Counted from the stretch's first letter, positions 1 through 7,415 are shown. The stretch: 64,000 nt of DNA from Bryobacterales bacterium (GCA_020847975.1 JADLBD010000200.1:1-64000); one strand, 5' to 3'. The notes: generated by a model from the letters alone, not told the origin. Translations and numbers: made by a program.

Positions 1-130
1 TATGTTCTGGACCGTCCGAGGTGCGAATTCAATCATCGCCCTCCGCTGTTGTCATCTCAACGGCCGGTTCGAGGACTATTGGGAGGCCCGCCGGGCGGCC
101 TGACTTCCACTTTTATGTCGCACACCCACG
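1..130. other. Left edge, no gene seen
   Basis: I see no convincing gene or regulatory element here. It is the 3' flank of the minus-strand TPR gene. Confidence 0.4.
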
Positions 131-1507
131 TTAAGGACGCTGTTCGACTGGCTGCCGAAGTTCGCCACCGCCGAAGCCAATGCGCTGTAGCATCTGGGCG
201 AAACGCGGATCATCCCGCAGGCGTTTGTACGGAGGCCATGCGTGGAGCCAGGTGACATAAAGGGATTTCTCCTCAAGCGCTTGCCGAAGCGCGCTGAACG
301 CCGCCTCGACATCGCCAAGCCCGGCGTACACTGTCGCGAAATCCGTCGCAGGCACGTAGCGACACTTCCGAATGACCTCTAGATTCCGGAGGCACTCCAG
401 ACTTTCCTGCCGTCGCTCCAGTACTGCTAGGACGTAGCCCAAGGCGGCCAAAACGCCAGTGCTCTCCGGCGCCAGATCGGCTGCTCGACGCAGATGCTTC
501 ACACCGACATCGGCGTCGCCACGTTCGGTGAGGATCAGGCCCAGGTAGAAGTGGCTGAAGTAGAAATCCGGACTGATCTGGAGAGCAAGCTGAATGACGT
601 CGAACGCATGATCTAGGTCTCCGGCGACGTACAGGATCTTGGCAATGTGACTCAGGACCACCGCGCTTGGATCGTGCTCGAGCGTCTGGGCCTTTCGCGC
701 CTGCTTGATCGCTTCAGAAAACCGGCCAACACAGATCAAGTGGCTTATATACCAGCAACGAACCTCGATCGAGTACGGCGCAAGCGCCAGGGCCTTTAGA
801 AAAAGCTGATCACCAAGTTCCCAGTTCCATTCGTAGGCGGTCGTTGCGAAAGCAAGGGCGGCGTGGGCGCCCGCATCTCCGGGATTGGCGCTGATCGCCT
901 TGATTGCCCACTCCTTGGCCTTCGGCATGGTCTCGTGTGGCGGGAATCCGAAGAGAGTCAGGAAGCAGTAGCACTCGGCTATGCCTGTCTGGGCGCTCGC
1001 CGAGTGTTCGGGGTCTTCGCGGATCGCTTCTTCGTAGAGCCTGATTGCCTCCATAGTCGGATCGGGCATCCGTTGGCCCCACAGATGGCGAGTTTCACAG
1101 ACGAGTTGAAGGTAACGGGGATTCTGGGATTCTTGCACCTCGTGATGTCGAAGCTGGAACTCGGCGGAATATCCATCCTTACCAGAAGCCTTGGGAATCG
1201 AGATGATGATCACGTCGTCCGCGCCTTCCTGGTCGTAGTAATCGCGCAGCTTGGTCCTGAGGCGGCCCATTTCCCGGCGAACGTTGGAATCCTGGAGAGC
1301 ATCAAACTGCCGGTACCCGAGCGCCTTCGCGATCGCTGCCTGGCTTTGCCGATGCCCTGCAAGAGTCTGTTCCACGCAGAAGCGCAGCAGCTTCGCCATA
1401 TTAGGGGCATTCGAAAAAGTCCGACTGCCCACGATCTTGTTAAGCGCTTGAAGCACGTGCTCCGCGGGGATCTCAGCGCGCGTGTTCGGCATTGGCGGCG
1501 ATGGCAT
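131..1507 (-). CDS. TPR-repeat protein with winged-helix-like N-terminus
   Basis: This is a 458-residue protein. Residues about 20-115 carry the pattern of many acidobacterial regulators: LLRFCVEQTL, then VRREMGRLRTKLRDYY, then an acidic and basic stretch ending IPKASGKDGY. From about residue 130 to the end it is a chain of TPR helices (for example LALAPYSIEVRCWYI and ALAFATTAYEWNWE). TPRs mediate protein-protein contacts. The start at 1507 is chosen because GGAGG lies 4 nt upstream; an earlier in-frame ATG at 1588 has no such site. No membrane segment or enzyme motif is seen. It is probably a cytoplasmic regulator or scaffold of the host chromosome rather than a phage gene; the target is unknown. 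Confidence 0.75.
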   Translation of the reverse strand: MPSPPMPNTRAEIPAEHVLQALNKIVGSRTFSNAPNMAKLLRFCVEQTLAGHRQSQAAIAKALGYRQFDALQDSNVRREMGRLRTKLRDYYDQEGADDVIIISIPKASGKDGYSAEFQLRHHEVQESQNPRYLQLVCETRHLWGQRMPDPTMEAIRLYEEAIREDPEHSASAQTGIAECYCFLTLFGFPPHETMPKAKEWAIKAISANPGDAGAHAALAFATTAYEWNWELGDQLFLKALALAPYSIEVRCWYISHLICVGRFSEAIKQARKAQTLEHDPSAVVLSHIAKILYVAGDLDHAFDVIQLALQISPDFYFSHFYLGLILTERGDADVGVKHLRRAADLAPESTGVLAALGYVLAVLERRQESLECLRNLEVIRKCRYVPATDFATVYAGLGDVEAAFSALRQALEEKSLYVTWLHAWPPYKRLRDDPRFAQMLQRIGFGGGELRQPVEQRP

Positions 1508-1640
1508 GAAACCTCCAGGCGTCGCTCCGGAAAGGGGCCCACCCGTCCGCGCCATCGTAGCACAAAGAAATGAGCATCCGCTCAGCAAAAGCGAACTTTT
1601 GCTCGTGGTCTTTTTGCTCGTATGGCCGAAGTCTGGAGAA

Positions 1641-1910
1641 GTGGGTGCCAGCCGAGACGTGCCGGCCCATTACGCGCGATTCTTCCGTGCCCTGGGTCAC
1701 CGGATACGGTCCTACCGAATGGAGCGCCAACTGAGCCAGGAGGATATGATCTCCCACGGCTTCAGTGTTCGCCACTGGCAGATGATTGAGGCCGGTCGCC
1801 CGATTACCGTCTTCACGCTGTTACGGATCTGCGAGACCTTCGAGGTTGCGCCGGAGGAGCTGCTGGCTGGCCTCACGCAGCATCTCCGGAAGCGAAAGAG
1901 AGAACCATAA
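1641..1910 (+). CDS. XRE-family helix-turn-helix protein
   Basis: This is a small DNA-binding protein of about 89 residues. RALGHRIRSYRMERQLSQEDM, SVRHWQMIEAGRPITVFTLLRICETF and APEELLAGL form the five-helix XRE/Cro fold, with a basic tail RKRKRE. The start is uncertain. The frame stays open upstream to 1482, across the promoter of the divergent TPR gene. I use the GTG at 1641, but the GTG at 1659 is also possible, and no start has a well-spaced Shine-Dalgarno site. It is divergent from the TPR gene and may regulate it. Family knowledge supports DNA binding; the operator is unknown. Confidence 0.6.
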   Translation: MGASRDVPAHYARFFRALGHRIRSYRMERQLSQEDMISHGFSVRHWQMIEAGRPITVFTLLRICETFEVAPEELLAGLTQHLRKRKREP

Positions 1911-1945
1911 AGTACCGCCCGGCAATGAAGCCGTTCCAGGCACGA

Positions 1946-2704
1946 TCAGTCAAGTTTGGAATCGATGTCCCGCACAGAGTCTTCCAGGTCATTGATCGTG
2001 TGCTCGATGTCCCGAATCTTGTCGTACTTCTCGTCGATCCAGACCTGCACCCGATCCGCGAACTCCGATGAGCGGGCGTCTCGCTGCAGGTCGCGACAGC
2101 GGTCGACGTCTCGCTCGATTTGCGCGACGATGTCGCGAAGGTGGTCGATGCGGGAGAGCTTCCGGGATTTGGCTTCTCGAAGGCCTTGTTGCCATGCCTC
2201 GTGTTTGCTCTGACGCTCCTGCTGGCGTCTTTGCCAGTCTGCCTGCCGCCGCTCCAGTACCGCCGTCGCGATGTCATAGGCCTCATCCAGGATTCCCCTG
2301 ATCTCATCGAACTGCCACTTCTCCATCGTCCGGCCCTTCATTGCCTGATGGACCTCGCGCACCTTCGCCTTCGCATCGCGAGGAAGCTCTTCGGCCCAGC
2401 CTTTTGCCTGATAGGCATCATGCTTGAAGGCCCCATAGTTGAAGTCGCAGATCTCTTTCCAGCGGTAGTGAATCGTCTCCTTAACGGAAAGATACTTTTC
2501 CCAACAAGCATCGTGGTCCTCTCGGAGCATCCGATTCGTCTTGTCCTTCAGCATCTCCAGGACTTCGTGGAGCATCTCACGAGCTTTTCGCAAGTCCTGG
2601 CCTGACTCGGCGCCATGCGCCTGGTGATAGGTGTCATCCAGTTTCGATTGGACCAGTTCGCGCCGCTGTCGCGATAGGTCCGCGCGATCGTTCCAGAAAG
2701 CCAT
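1946..2704 (-). CDS. Long coiled-coil protein of unknown function
   Basis: This protein of 252 residues is almost wholly helical and highly charged. It has heptad-like stretches such as RRELVQSKLDDTYHQ, WQRRQQERQSKHEAW and IEHTINDLEDSVRDIDSKL. The middle contains Trp- and Tyr-rich segments (HYRWKEICDFNYGAF). I do not recognise a family. The start at 2704 is taken because it lies 4 bp after the stop of the upstream ribbon-helix-helix gene, so the two form a tight minus-strand operon. A regulator followed by a longer partner recalls toxin-antitoxin pairs, but no nuclease or kinase motif is visible. It could instead be a structural or mobilisation protein. Confidence 0.6.
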   Translation of the reverse strand: MAFWNDRADLSRQRRELVQSKLDDTYHQAHGAESGQDLRKAREMLHEVLEMLKDKTNRMLREDHDACWEKYLSVKETIHYRWKEICDFNYGAFKHDAYQAKGWAEELPRDAKAKVREVHQAMKGRTMEKWQFDEIRGILDEAYDIATAVLERRQADWQRRQQERQSKHEAWQQGLREAKSRKLSRIDHLRDIVAQIERDVDRCRDLQRDARSSEFADRVQVWIDEKYDKIRDIEHTINDLEDSVRDIDSKLD

Positions 2705-2708
2705 CGGT

Positions 2709-2954
2709 TCAGTAATCCGGCAGGTAGGCCTGGGGGTCGAGGCCGAGACGACGGAGCCGTTCCATCGCATCGTCCTCCTCGAAGTCACGTTCTTCAGCGG
2801 TCCGCTTGCCCACATTCCTCTCCTGCAATCCAAGCCTGGCCCGTACGTAGTTGTTCACGCTCTGGCCGGCGGCGCGGGCCCGCGCTTCCACATCGAGCAT
2901 CTCTGCAACGTTCAGCCTGATTCGGAGGATGCGTTTGTCGAGTGCATGGGGCAT
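2709..2954 (-). CDS. Ribbon-helix-helix-like small protein
   Basis: This 81-residue protein has the N-terminal pattern RILRIRLNVAEMLDVEARARAAGQ, then SVNNYVRARLGL, which fits a ribbon-helix-helix DNA-binding domain (Arc/MetJ/CopG, also the MobC-like antitoxin type). The C-terminus is acidic and basic (RTAEERDFEEDDAMERLRRLGL). An alternative GTG start lies at 2963. It is the first gene of a two-gene minus-strand operon. Its promoter region overlaps one arm of a 60-bp inverted repeat carrying a palindromic site, which suggests autoregulation; this is inference from position. Function beyond DNA binding is unknown. Confidence 0.6.
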   Translation of the reverse strand: MPHALDKRILRIRLNVAEMLDVEARARAAGQSVNNYVRARLGLQERNVGKRTAEERDFEEDDAMERLRRLGLDPQAYLPDY

Positions 2955-2970
2955 GGCTTTCACATGCCAT

Positions 2971-3295
2971 CATGCCACGCCGATGCGCATGTATAGGCAA
3001 TCCGGATTTCTCTCCGAACAATATTGCTCACTCAGGATCTTCAAGGGCGGTGTCAACCGCGCGCGTGCGTGCGAAGCATGTGGAACGCCAAAAGGTCCGG
3101 TGATGTGCGGCGAGTCAATAACCGACAGTCTCATATGCCAAGATTGGACTCAGGTCGTGGCAGCGCAAAGCGTCCGAGTGCAAGCACATGGCACGATTGC
3201 CGCGTTCTCACGGTCTTCTGACCCGATTCTCTTCGAGCAATATTGCTCGGAGAGAAATTCCGACTCCCTATACATGCACATCTGCGTGGCATGGG
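2971..3295. repeat. Pair of 60-bp inverted repeats with palindromic core
   Basis: Positions 2971-3030 and the reverse complement of about 3236-3295 match at about 52 of 60 positions. Both arms contain GAGAGAAAT and TATACATG. The outer tip of the right arm is the perfect 14-bp palindrome GAGCAATATTGCTC (3234-3247), and the left arm has a one-base variant. The left arm sits directly upstream of the ribbon-helix-helix gene and could hold its promoter (TATACAT as -10) and operator. The right arm is the same unit pointing the other way, towards 3300. The 200 bp between them has no evident gene. It could be a duplicated operator-promoter or a small terminal-inverted-repeat element. Confidence 0.6.
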
Positions 3296-3416
3296 TGGCA
3301 GCCGTGAAGACTCGCCTGCTGAGCCTCGCGGAATTCCGCTCGCGAATTTCGCCCGTCTTGAACGCCGCCCCAGATGGGAGTGGCCTTACTCATTGATAAC
3401 AATCGAGATAAAACGT

Positions 3417-3446
3417 TTGACTACGGTTATGTTGTTTTGCCATAAT
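3417..3446 (+). promoter_or_regulatory. Likely leftmost prophage promoter
   Basis: TTGACT at 3417 and CATAAT at 3441 are separated by 18 bp. An inverted repeat surrounds them: TTTGACTACGG on the left and CCGCAGTCAAA on the right (to about 3459), a possible operator. It would transcribe the gene at 3608 onward. The promoter at 42116 has the same -35/-10 layout and the same CATAATCG. Confidence 0.45.
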
Positions 3447-3528
3447 CGCCGCAGTCAAATAGCGTGGCGCCGGGACGCCACGATTTTCAAAACCATCTCC
3501 CGCATCTGGCTTAGGCGACGTGTCGGCT

Positions 3529-3596
3529 GAAGCCAACTTCTGAGCGCACCAGATAACTCCAGAGAGCACCAGCATCGGAGTCGCAATTCACCACCA
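3529..3596 (+). repeat. 18-bp phased CCA-motif array, cluster A (degenerate)
   Basis: GAAGCCA, GAGCGCACCA and GAGAGCACCA occur with ends at 3535, 3551 and 3571. A further ACCA-rich stretch follows just before the gene at 3608. This is the loosest of five clusters of the same motif; spacing here is 16-20 bp. Confidence 0.45.
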
Positions 3597-3607
3597 AGGC
3601 GATTTCG

Positions 3608-3979
3608 ATGGAACGCGATATTGCCGTCTACAGCTACGACGGCGCACTCCTTCAATGGATTGATCAAAAGCGATTCAAACGGCTATTCGACGGCGACCGC
3701 CTGGCGCGCGTCGTCAAGACCCGTGCGGGTCGGGTCAAGCGCGTAACGCTCCGGCCCATGCCTGGCGAGTGGAAGCCGTCGCTCTTGTCCGACTACAACG
3801 GCACGAAGTACTCCTTCCAGCACTACCTCGACGATGGCCATCGGTGCTATCGGTTACGCGCGCTTGGCGACAACCGGAACGACGAGGAGTATTACCTTGC
3901 GCCCGAGGAAGCGCGGCCGATCTTTCTGCGCGTGCTGGTGGAATGCCTGGTGCCGGCACCGGCGGCGGTTGGTGCGTGA
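3608..3979 (+). CDS. Hypothetical phage protein
   Basis: This 123-residue protein starts the rightward prophage operon. It is soluble and mixed alpha/beta, with RVVKTRAGRVKRVTL, LLSDYNGTKYSFQHYLDD and EEYYLAPEEARPIFLRVL. I do not recognise a family. Its stop overlaps the next start in a TGATG arrangement, so translation is probably coupled. It lies behind a good promoter at 3417 and one of the phased repeat clusters. Confidence 0.55.
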   Translation: MERDIAVYSYDGALLQWIDQKRFKRLFDGDRLARVVKTRAGRVKRVTLRPMPGEWKPSLLSDYNGTKYSFQHYLDDGHRCYRLRALGDNRNDEEYYLAPEEARPIFLRVLVECLVPAPAAVGA

Positions 3980-4218
3980 TGTGCCCAGACTGCCTGAGCG
4001 ACAACGTTGAGACGTGGGAGTACGACTATGGCGTCTGTCCACAGACCGGCTATCACGATGCTGGCGAGCGTTTCAAATGCCACGATTGCGGGGCGACGGG
4101 CGACGCCGACGATCTGGTGCTGCGCGACGACGAGGACTCGATCGAGCCACGCACGCACGAGCATCGCTGCACGTCTCGGTCCGTTGGTTCCTTCCCGGCA
4201 CTTAGCGGCGGCGGGTAA
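3979..4218 (+). CDS. Small zinc-ribbon protein
   Basis: This 79-residue protein starts with CPDC and has CHDC about 30 residues later. Two CxxC knuckles of this kind normally hold one zinc ion in a ribbon. The C-terminal half is acidic and then Ser/Gly-rich with no clear fold. The ATG overlaps the stop of the previous gene. The role is unknown; such ribbons in phages often bind nucleic acid or partner proteins. Confidence 0.6.
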   Translation: MCPDCLSDNVETWEYDYGVCPQTGYHDAGERFKCHDCGATGDADDLVLRDDEDSIEPRTHEHRCTSRSVGSFPALSGGG

Positions 4219-4380
4219 TCCGATTGCCTAAGTCCGCTAGCGACAGATCGAGAATTCGTTGGTCGCCTGGTCGGCCCACGGCGCGCACCCTCCCGTACCG
4301 TGGGCTGGCTGGTAGGACAGGACCACCCGCCGCCACCGGGCGCAACGTGGGCCACCTGTGGCGCAACGGCTGGGGATTGG
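4219..4380. other. Gap without a recognised gene
   Basis: Open frames exist on both strands here, but none has a plausible start site, composition or recognisable motif. I see only GC-rich sequence leading into repeat cluster B. Confidence 0.35.
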
Positions 4381-4456
4381 GCGAGCCATGGCGCGAGAGA
4401 GTACCACGTTCTTGGAGCGAGCCAAAGACGCCGAGAGCACCATGTCGAGCGAGCAA
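4381..4456 (+). repeat. 18-bp phased CCA-motif array, cluster B
   Basis: GCGAGCCA, GAGAGTACCA, GAGCGAGCCA and GAGAGCACCA end at 4388, 4406, 4424 and 4442, exactly 18 bp apart. A degenerate GAGCGAGCAA follows at 4456. The two motif types alternate and the 8-bp spacers between them are unrelated. The array precedes the split coiled-coil gene. Confidence 0.7.
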
Positions 4457-4536
4457 TGACGACGATGATTGAGATTTTGCGGGTAGTTCTTACGCTGCTC
4501 GAAACCATAAATCTACTAACAAAGGAGATGAAGCGA

Positions 4537-4773
4537 ATGCAGGTAGACCTGACGTAACTGCGTGCCGACGTCGACACGCTCAAGACGGAGACCGCCGCCG
4601 CGCTGGATCGCGTTGCGGTGAATGTGAAAGCGCTGAAGGACCAGATCGCTGCTGGCGGCGGCGTGACGCAGGCCGACATCGACGGCATCGCCACCAGCAT
4701 CGAAGGCGTGATCACCAGCCTCAAGAACCTCGATCCGATTCCGCCGGACACAGGTTCGCTGCCGACGCCGTAG
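4537..4773 (+). pseudogene. Small coiled-coil phage protein split by an in-frame TAA
   Basis: A Shine-Dalgarno sequence (AAAGGAG, about 4520) precedes ATG at 4537. The frame reads MQVDLT, then TAA at 4555-4557, then continues without further stops: LRADVDTLKTETAAALD, VAVNVKALKDQIAAGGG and VTQADIDGIATSIEGVITSL, ending LPTP. Phage proteins of this type normally read through the same point as one short coiled coil followed by the AAGGGVTQADID segment. A GAA to TAA change would explain the break. The frame also extends upstream to ATG 4456. No good internal restart codon follows the stop. A sequencing error remains possible. Confidence 0.6.
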
Positions 4774-4783
4774 TCGCGAGCAA

Positions 4784-4940
4784 GATCGAGCCATCAGCGA
4801 CGAGAGCACCACTCAGCGGCGTGCGAGCCAATGTAGTCGAGACACCAGCATTGCCGAGCGAGCCAACCCAGCCGTGGGCACCAACGATGCCGAGCGAGCC
4901 ACGCGCCTTGTGAGCACCAAGTACACCGAGCGCGATTCCA
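4784..4940 (+). repeat. 18-bp phased CCA-motif array, cluster C (longest)
   Basis: Eight motifs end in CCA at 4793, 4811, 4830, 4847, 4865, 4883, 4901 and 4919. GCGAGCCA-type units alternate with GAGCACCA-type units, giving a 36-bp two-part period. Spacers of about 8-10 bp differ in sequence. A ninth, degenerate unit ends at 4940. The array starts just after the stop of the coiled-coil gene and ends just before the Shine-Dalgarno of the PAPS-reductase-like gene. Confidence 0.75.
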
Positions 4941-4959
4941 TTGCAGGAGATCGCGTTTC

Positions 4960-5826
4960 TTGACAAAACAGATTCACCGCCACGTGCTCAACTTGGGTGC
5001 CGGCGTTCAAAGCACGACGGTGTACTTGATGTACGTGGCCTCCGAGATCCAACCGGCCATCGAGTGCGCCGTCTTCGCCGACACCGGCGAGGAACCGGAG
5101 ACCATCTACCGGCATCTCGATTGGCTGCGGTCCTTGAACGGCCCGCCCATCGTGACGGTGAGCACCGGCAAATTAGGGGACGACCTCCAGCGCGGCCGGA
5201 ATTCCACCGGCCAGCGGTTCGCGTCGATCCCGGCGTACACGGCGGCGCGCGAGGGTCACAAGATCGGAATCGTTCGCCGGCAATGCACGCGCGAATACAA
5301 GATCGAACCCATCGAGCGGTACATCCGCGCCGAACTCCTGGGAATGGCGCGTGGCCAGCGGGTGCCGAATGGGATCACTGTCTTCCAGTCCTACGGCATC
5401 TCGATGGACGAGGCGGGCCGCTCGATCCGGATACGCGACCGCCTGGCGGATCGCCACTGGTTGACGCCGGTGTTCCCGCTGCTCGACCGGCAGATGACGC
5501 GCGGAGACTGCTACCAGTGGCTCCAGCGTTTCGGCGTGCCGCATGAGGTTCAGAAGAGCGCATGCGTCTTCTGCCCGTTCAAGTCGAACGCCGAGTGGCG
5601 CCGGATGCGCGACACCGATCCGGAGAGTTGGGCGCGCGCGGTTGAGATCGACAACGCGCTCCGCGTTCCTGGCAACGTGGTGAACCGGAATCTCGATCAG
5701 AAGTTGTACGTGCACGTCAGTTGCGTGCCGTTGGAGAAAGCGGTCCTCGGGCCGGACGATGATCCGCGCCAGTATTACCTCGGCCTCAATTGGACGGCAG
5801 AGTGCGCGGGGATGTGCGGCGTGTGA
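4960..5826 (+). CDS. PAPS reductase / PP-loop ATPase-like protein
   Basis: This 288-residue protein belongs to the adenine-nucleotide alpha-hydrolase group. NLGAGVQSTTVYLMYV near residue 11 is the PP-loop variant that grips ATP or PAPS phosphates. AVFADTGEEPETIYRHLDWL follows, as in phage PAPS-reductase-like proteins. RRQCTREYKIEPIERYI (about 108), SACVFCPFKSNAEW (about 200) and the final CAGMCGV supply cysteines for metal or sulfur chemistry. The start is TTG at 4960 with AGGAG about 10 nt upstream. Related proteins reduce sulfate or act in nucleic-acid thio-modification. The substrate in phages is not settled, and a role in DNA modification beside the methyltransferases is only inference. 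Confidence 0.7.
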   Translation: MTKQIHRHVLNLGAGVQSTTVYLMYVASEIQPAIECAVFADTGEEPETIYRHLDWLRSLNGPPIVTVSTGKLGDDLQRGRNSTGQRFASIPAYTAAREGHKIGIVRRQCTREYKIEPIERYIRAELLGMARGQRVPNGITVFQSYGISMDEAGRSIRIRDRLADRHWLTPVFPLLDRQMTRGDCYQWLQRFGVPHEVQKSACVFCPFKSNAEWRRMRDTDPESWARAVEIDNALRVPGNVVNRNLDQKLYVHVSCVPLEKAVLGPDDDPRQYYLGLNWTAECAGMCGV

Positions 5827-5829
5827 GGG

Positions 5830-6642
5830 ATGTGGAACGAGCGGTTGGAACAGGCGGCTGCCGAGATGCGCGAGCGCAATCTCGCACAGCAGCAGCAGGA
5901 GATTGTCGCCACGTACCCGCGTCCCGCGCGGACTGGGGAAAGCCGCCAGAGCCAGCGCGCCGGTTTGGACGCGGCACGAGCTCGTCACGCCGCTAGCGCG
6001 CGGGAACGCCAGGACGACGCGATAGTGCTTCCTGCTGCGGTGCCGGCGATCCCGGATCACATTGATCCGCGGGCTTTGCCGCCACGCAAGGCGCTTGGCC
6101 GGCCCAAGGGCATGAAGCGGATGGCGCAGGAGCTCTATCCGGTCTGTCCACGATGCAACGGCTCGAACGTGATTCGGCGAGGTGTCCCGAAGGGGCTCCA
6201 GCAGTACCGATGCAAGGACTGCCAGCGGAACTTCGCCGGACGCGGGGTCCGGCTTTTGGAGCCGGTTGTCGTCAAGCTCATCTGCTACCGGTGTGGTGCC
6301 GAGGGCCGGAACATGGGGCCGTCGCCGGACTCCGGACGCACCGGCTACTGTGCGATGTGCCGGAAACGGTTCATCCAGGGCGGCAGGAACGAGCTCGCGA
6401 AGTACCACCTGTTGCTGGACCGACGCATCGCCGAGTTGAAGTTGCCGGAAGACGTCAAGGCTGAGGTGCTCCAGATGGCGTACCGCGACGTGCTCGAAGG
6501 CGCGGGCTACTGCTGGACCGTGGAGCTGAAGACGAAGGAGGCTTGGCGGAATGCGCGTGGCGAGTATGGCCAGCGTGGATCGGACGACCGGACGTATCGG
6601 CGGGTAGCCGAGGGACAGAGGGTTTATGACTACGGCGATTGA
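5830..6642 (+). CDS. Multi-zinc-ribbon protein
   Basis: This 270-residue protein has a charged helical N-terminus (WNERLEQAAAEMRERNLAQQ), a Pro-rich linker, then zinc-binding pairs. CPRCNGSNVIRRGV with YRCKDCQRNF (about 105-140) is the ribbon seen in IS1/InsA-type transposase N-termini and other DNA-binding proteins. CYRCGAEG with CAMCRKRF (about 155-185) is a second pair. The C-terminal 80 residues are helical and basic. It probably binds nucleic acid. Its first 25 residues resemble those of the gene at 29079. The start lies 3 bp after the previous stop. Confidence 0.6.
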   Translation: MWNERLEQAAAEMRERNLAQQQQEIVATYPRPARTGESRQSQRAGLDAARARHAASARERQDDAIVLPAAVPAIPDHIDPRALPPRKALGRPKGMKRMAQELYPVCPRCNGSNVIRRGVPKGLQQYRCKDCQRNFAGRGVRLLEPVVVKLICYRCGAEGRNMGPSPDSGRTGYCAMCRKRFIQGGRNELAKYHLLLDRRIAELKLPEDVKAEVLQMAYRDVLEGAGYCWTVELKTKEAWRNARGEYGQRGSDDRTYRRVAEGQRVYDYGD

Positions 6643-6952
6643 GACGCTCTTCGGCACGGTCCTCGTTCCGCAACCGGATCCGGGATCGAAGGGCATGACC
6701 GCCGACGAGATCCGGATCGTCGAGGCGTTGTACGGTTGCTCGTTCTCTCCTGGGAGCAGCCAGAAGAGGTTCGTCCGGAACATGCTTCACCGCGATCGCG
6801 CCAAGCCGTTGACCGACCGCCAGCGCGCGTACCTATGGGCCATCGCGTGGTCCTGGCGCAGACAGTTGCCCGGCTCGCTTGTGCGGTTGGCGGGTGAGTA
6901 TAGCGGCGGTGTCGGGATTCGTGGACGGAAGGTGCTGGAGGCCACGGCGTGA
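6626..6952 (+). CDS. Hypothetical phage protein
   Basis: This 108-residue protein overlaps the previous gene by 17 bp. It contains a basic helical stretch (QKRFVRNMLHRDRAKPLTDRQRAYLWAIAWSWRRQL) of the kind seen in small phage DNA-associated proteins. I do not recognise a named family. It overlaps the next ATG by one base, so it is part of the same operon. Confidence 0.6.
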   Translation: MTTAIETLFGTVLVPQPDPGSKGMTADEIRIVEALYGCSFSPGSSQKRFVRNMLHRDRAKPLTDRQRAYLWAIAWSWRRQLPGSLVRLAGEYSGGVGIRGRKVLEATA

Positions 6953-7212
6953 TGCTGTCGTACTGGAGGCGTGTCGCCGCACCGATCATCGCGAAGGTAC
7001 TTCAGGACACCGCAGGCCAGCCCGCGCGTGAAGTCCGGGCCGCGTTGTTGAAAGCGTATCCGTTCGGTCCTCGGAAACATCATCCGTATCGCATCTGGCG
7101 CGATGAGGTCCGGACGCAGATGGGTCGCCGGAAGTTGGACAACCGTGTTCGGAAGGCGCAGGGACGGGAGCCAGAACCGCCCGATCCTCGGCAGACCGCG
7201 CTATTCGCATGA
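6952..7212 (+). CDS. Hypothetical phage protein
   Basis: This 86-residue basic protein has LSYWRRVAAPIIAKVL, EVRAALLKAYPFGPRKHHPYRIWRDEV and a Pro-rich end. It starts at the ATG that overlaps the previous TGA; a GTG 3 bp upstream is an alternative. The pattern GPRKHHPYRIW recurs in small phage proteins of unknown role. It probably belongs with the DNA-metabolism genes around it. Confidence 0.6.
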   Translation: MLSYWRRVAAPIIAKVLQDTAGQPAREVRAALLKAYPFGPRKHHPYRIWRDEVRTQMGRRKLDNRVRKAQGREPEPPDPRQTALFA

Positions 7213-7415
7213 GTATTGCGCCGACTTTTATGAAGACCAGGGCCCAGATCGCATACGAAGCCTACTTCGAAGCAGCGGGCGGCAAGTCGCTCGCGACCGG
7301 CCAACCGTTGCCTCAATGGGACGCGCTCTCGCCGGAGATTCGTGCGGCGTGGGAAGCGGCCGCCGTCGCGGTAATGAAGTCGGTAGGACAGGACATCATC
7401 AGGTACGCCGAATGA
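7209..7415 (+). CDS. Hypothetical phage protein
   Basis: This 68-residue acidic helical protein reads TRAQIAYEAYFEAAGGKSL, then PQWDALSPEIRAAWEAAAVAV. Phages carry many short proteins with this signature (AYxxY followed by WDxLSPxxRxAW); none that I know has an assigned function. ATG overlaps the stop before it, and its own stop overlaps the methyltransferase start, so it is translationally coupled on both sides. Confidence 0.6.
   Translation: MSIAPTFMKTRAQIAYEAYFEAAGGKSLATGQPLPQWDALSPEIRAAWEAAAVAVMKSVGQDIIRYAE

Noticed and set aside
3300-3396. Short + strand frame after the inverted repeat
   Set aside because: It has no ribosome site and no recognisable sequence; it could be a remnant.
4224-4472. 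Possible gene starting with TTG
   Set aside because: Arg/Pro/Trp-rich composition, no ribosome site, and it runs through repeat cluster B.
4784-4940. CRISPR array
   Set aside because: The repeats are only 8-10 bp, alternate between two types and have 8-10 bp spacers. There are no cas genes.
5173-6783. Minus-strand open frame of over 500 codons
   Set aside because: Antisense to the PAPS-reductase-like and zinc-ribbon genes; Arg/Pro/His-rich shadow composition.
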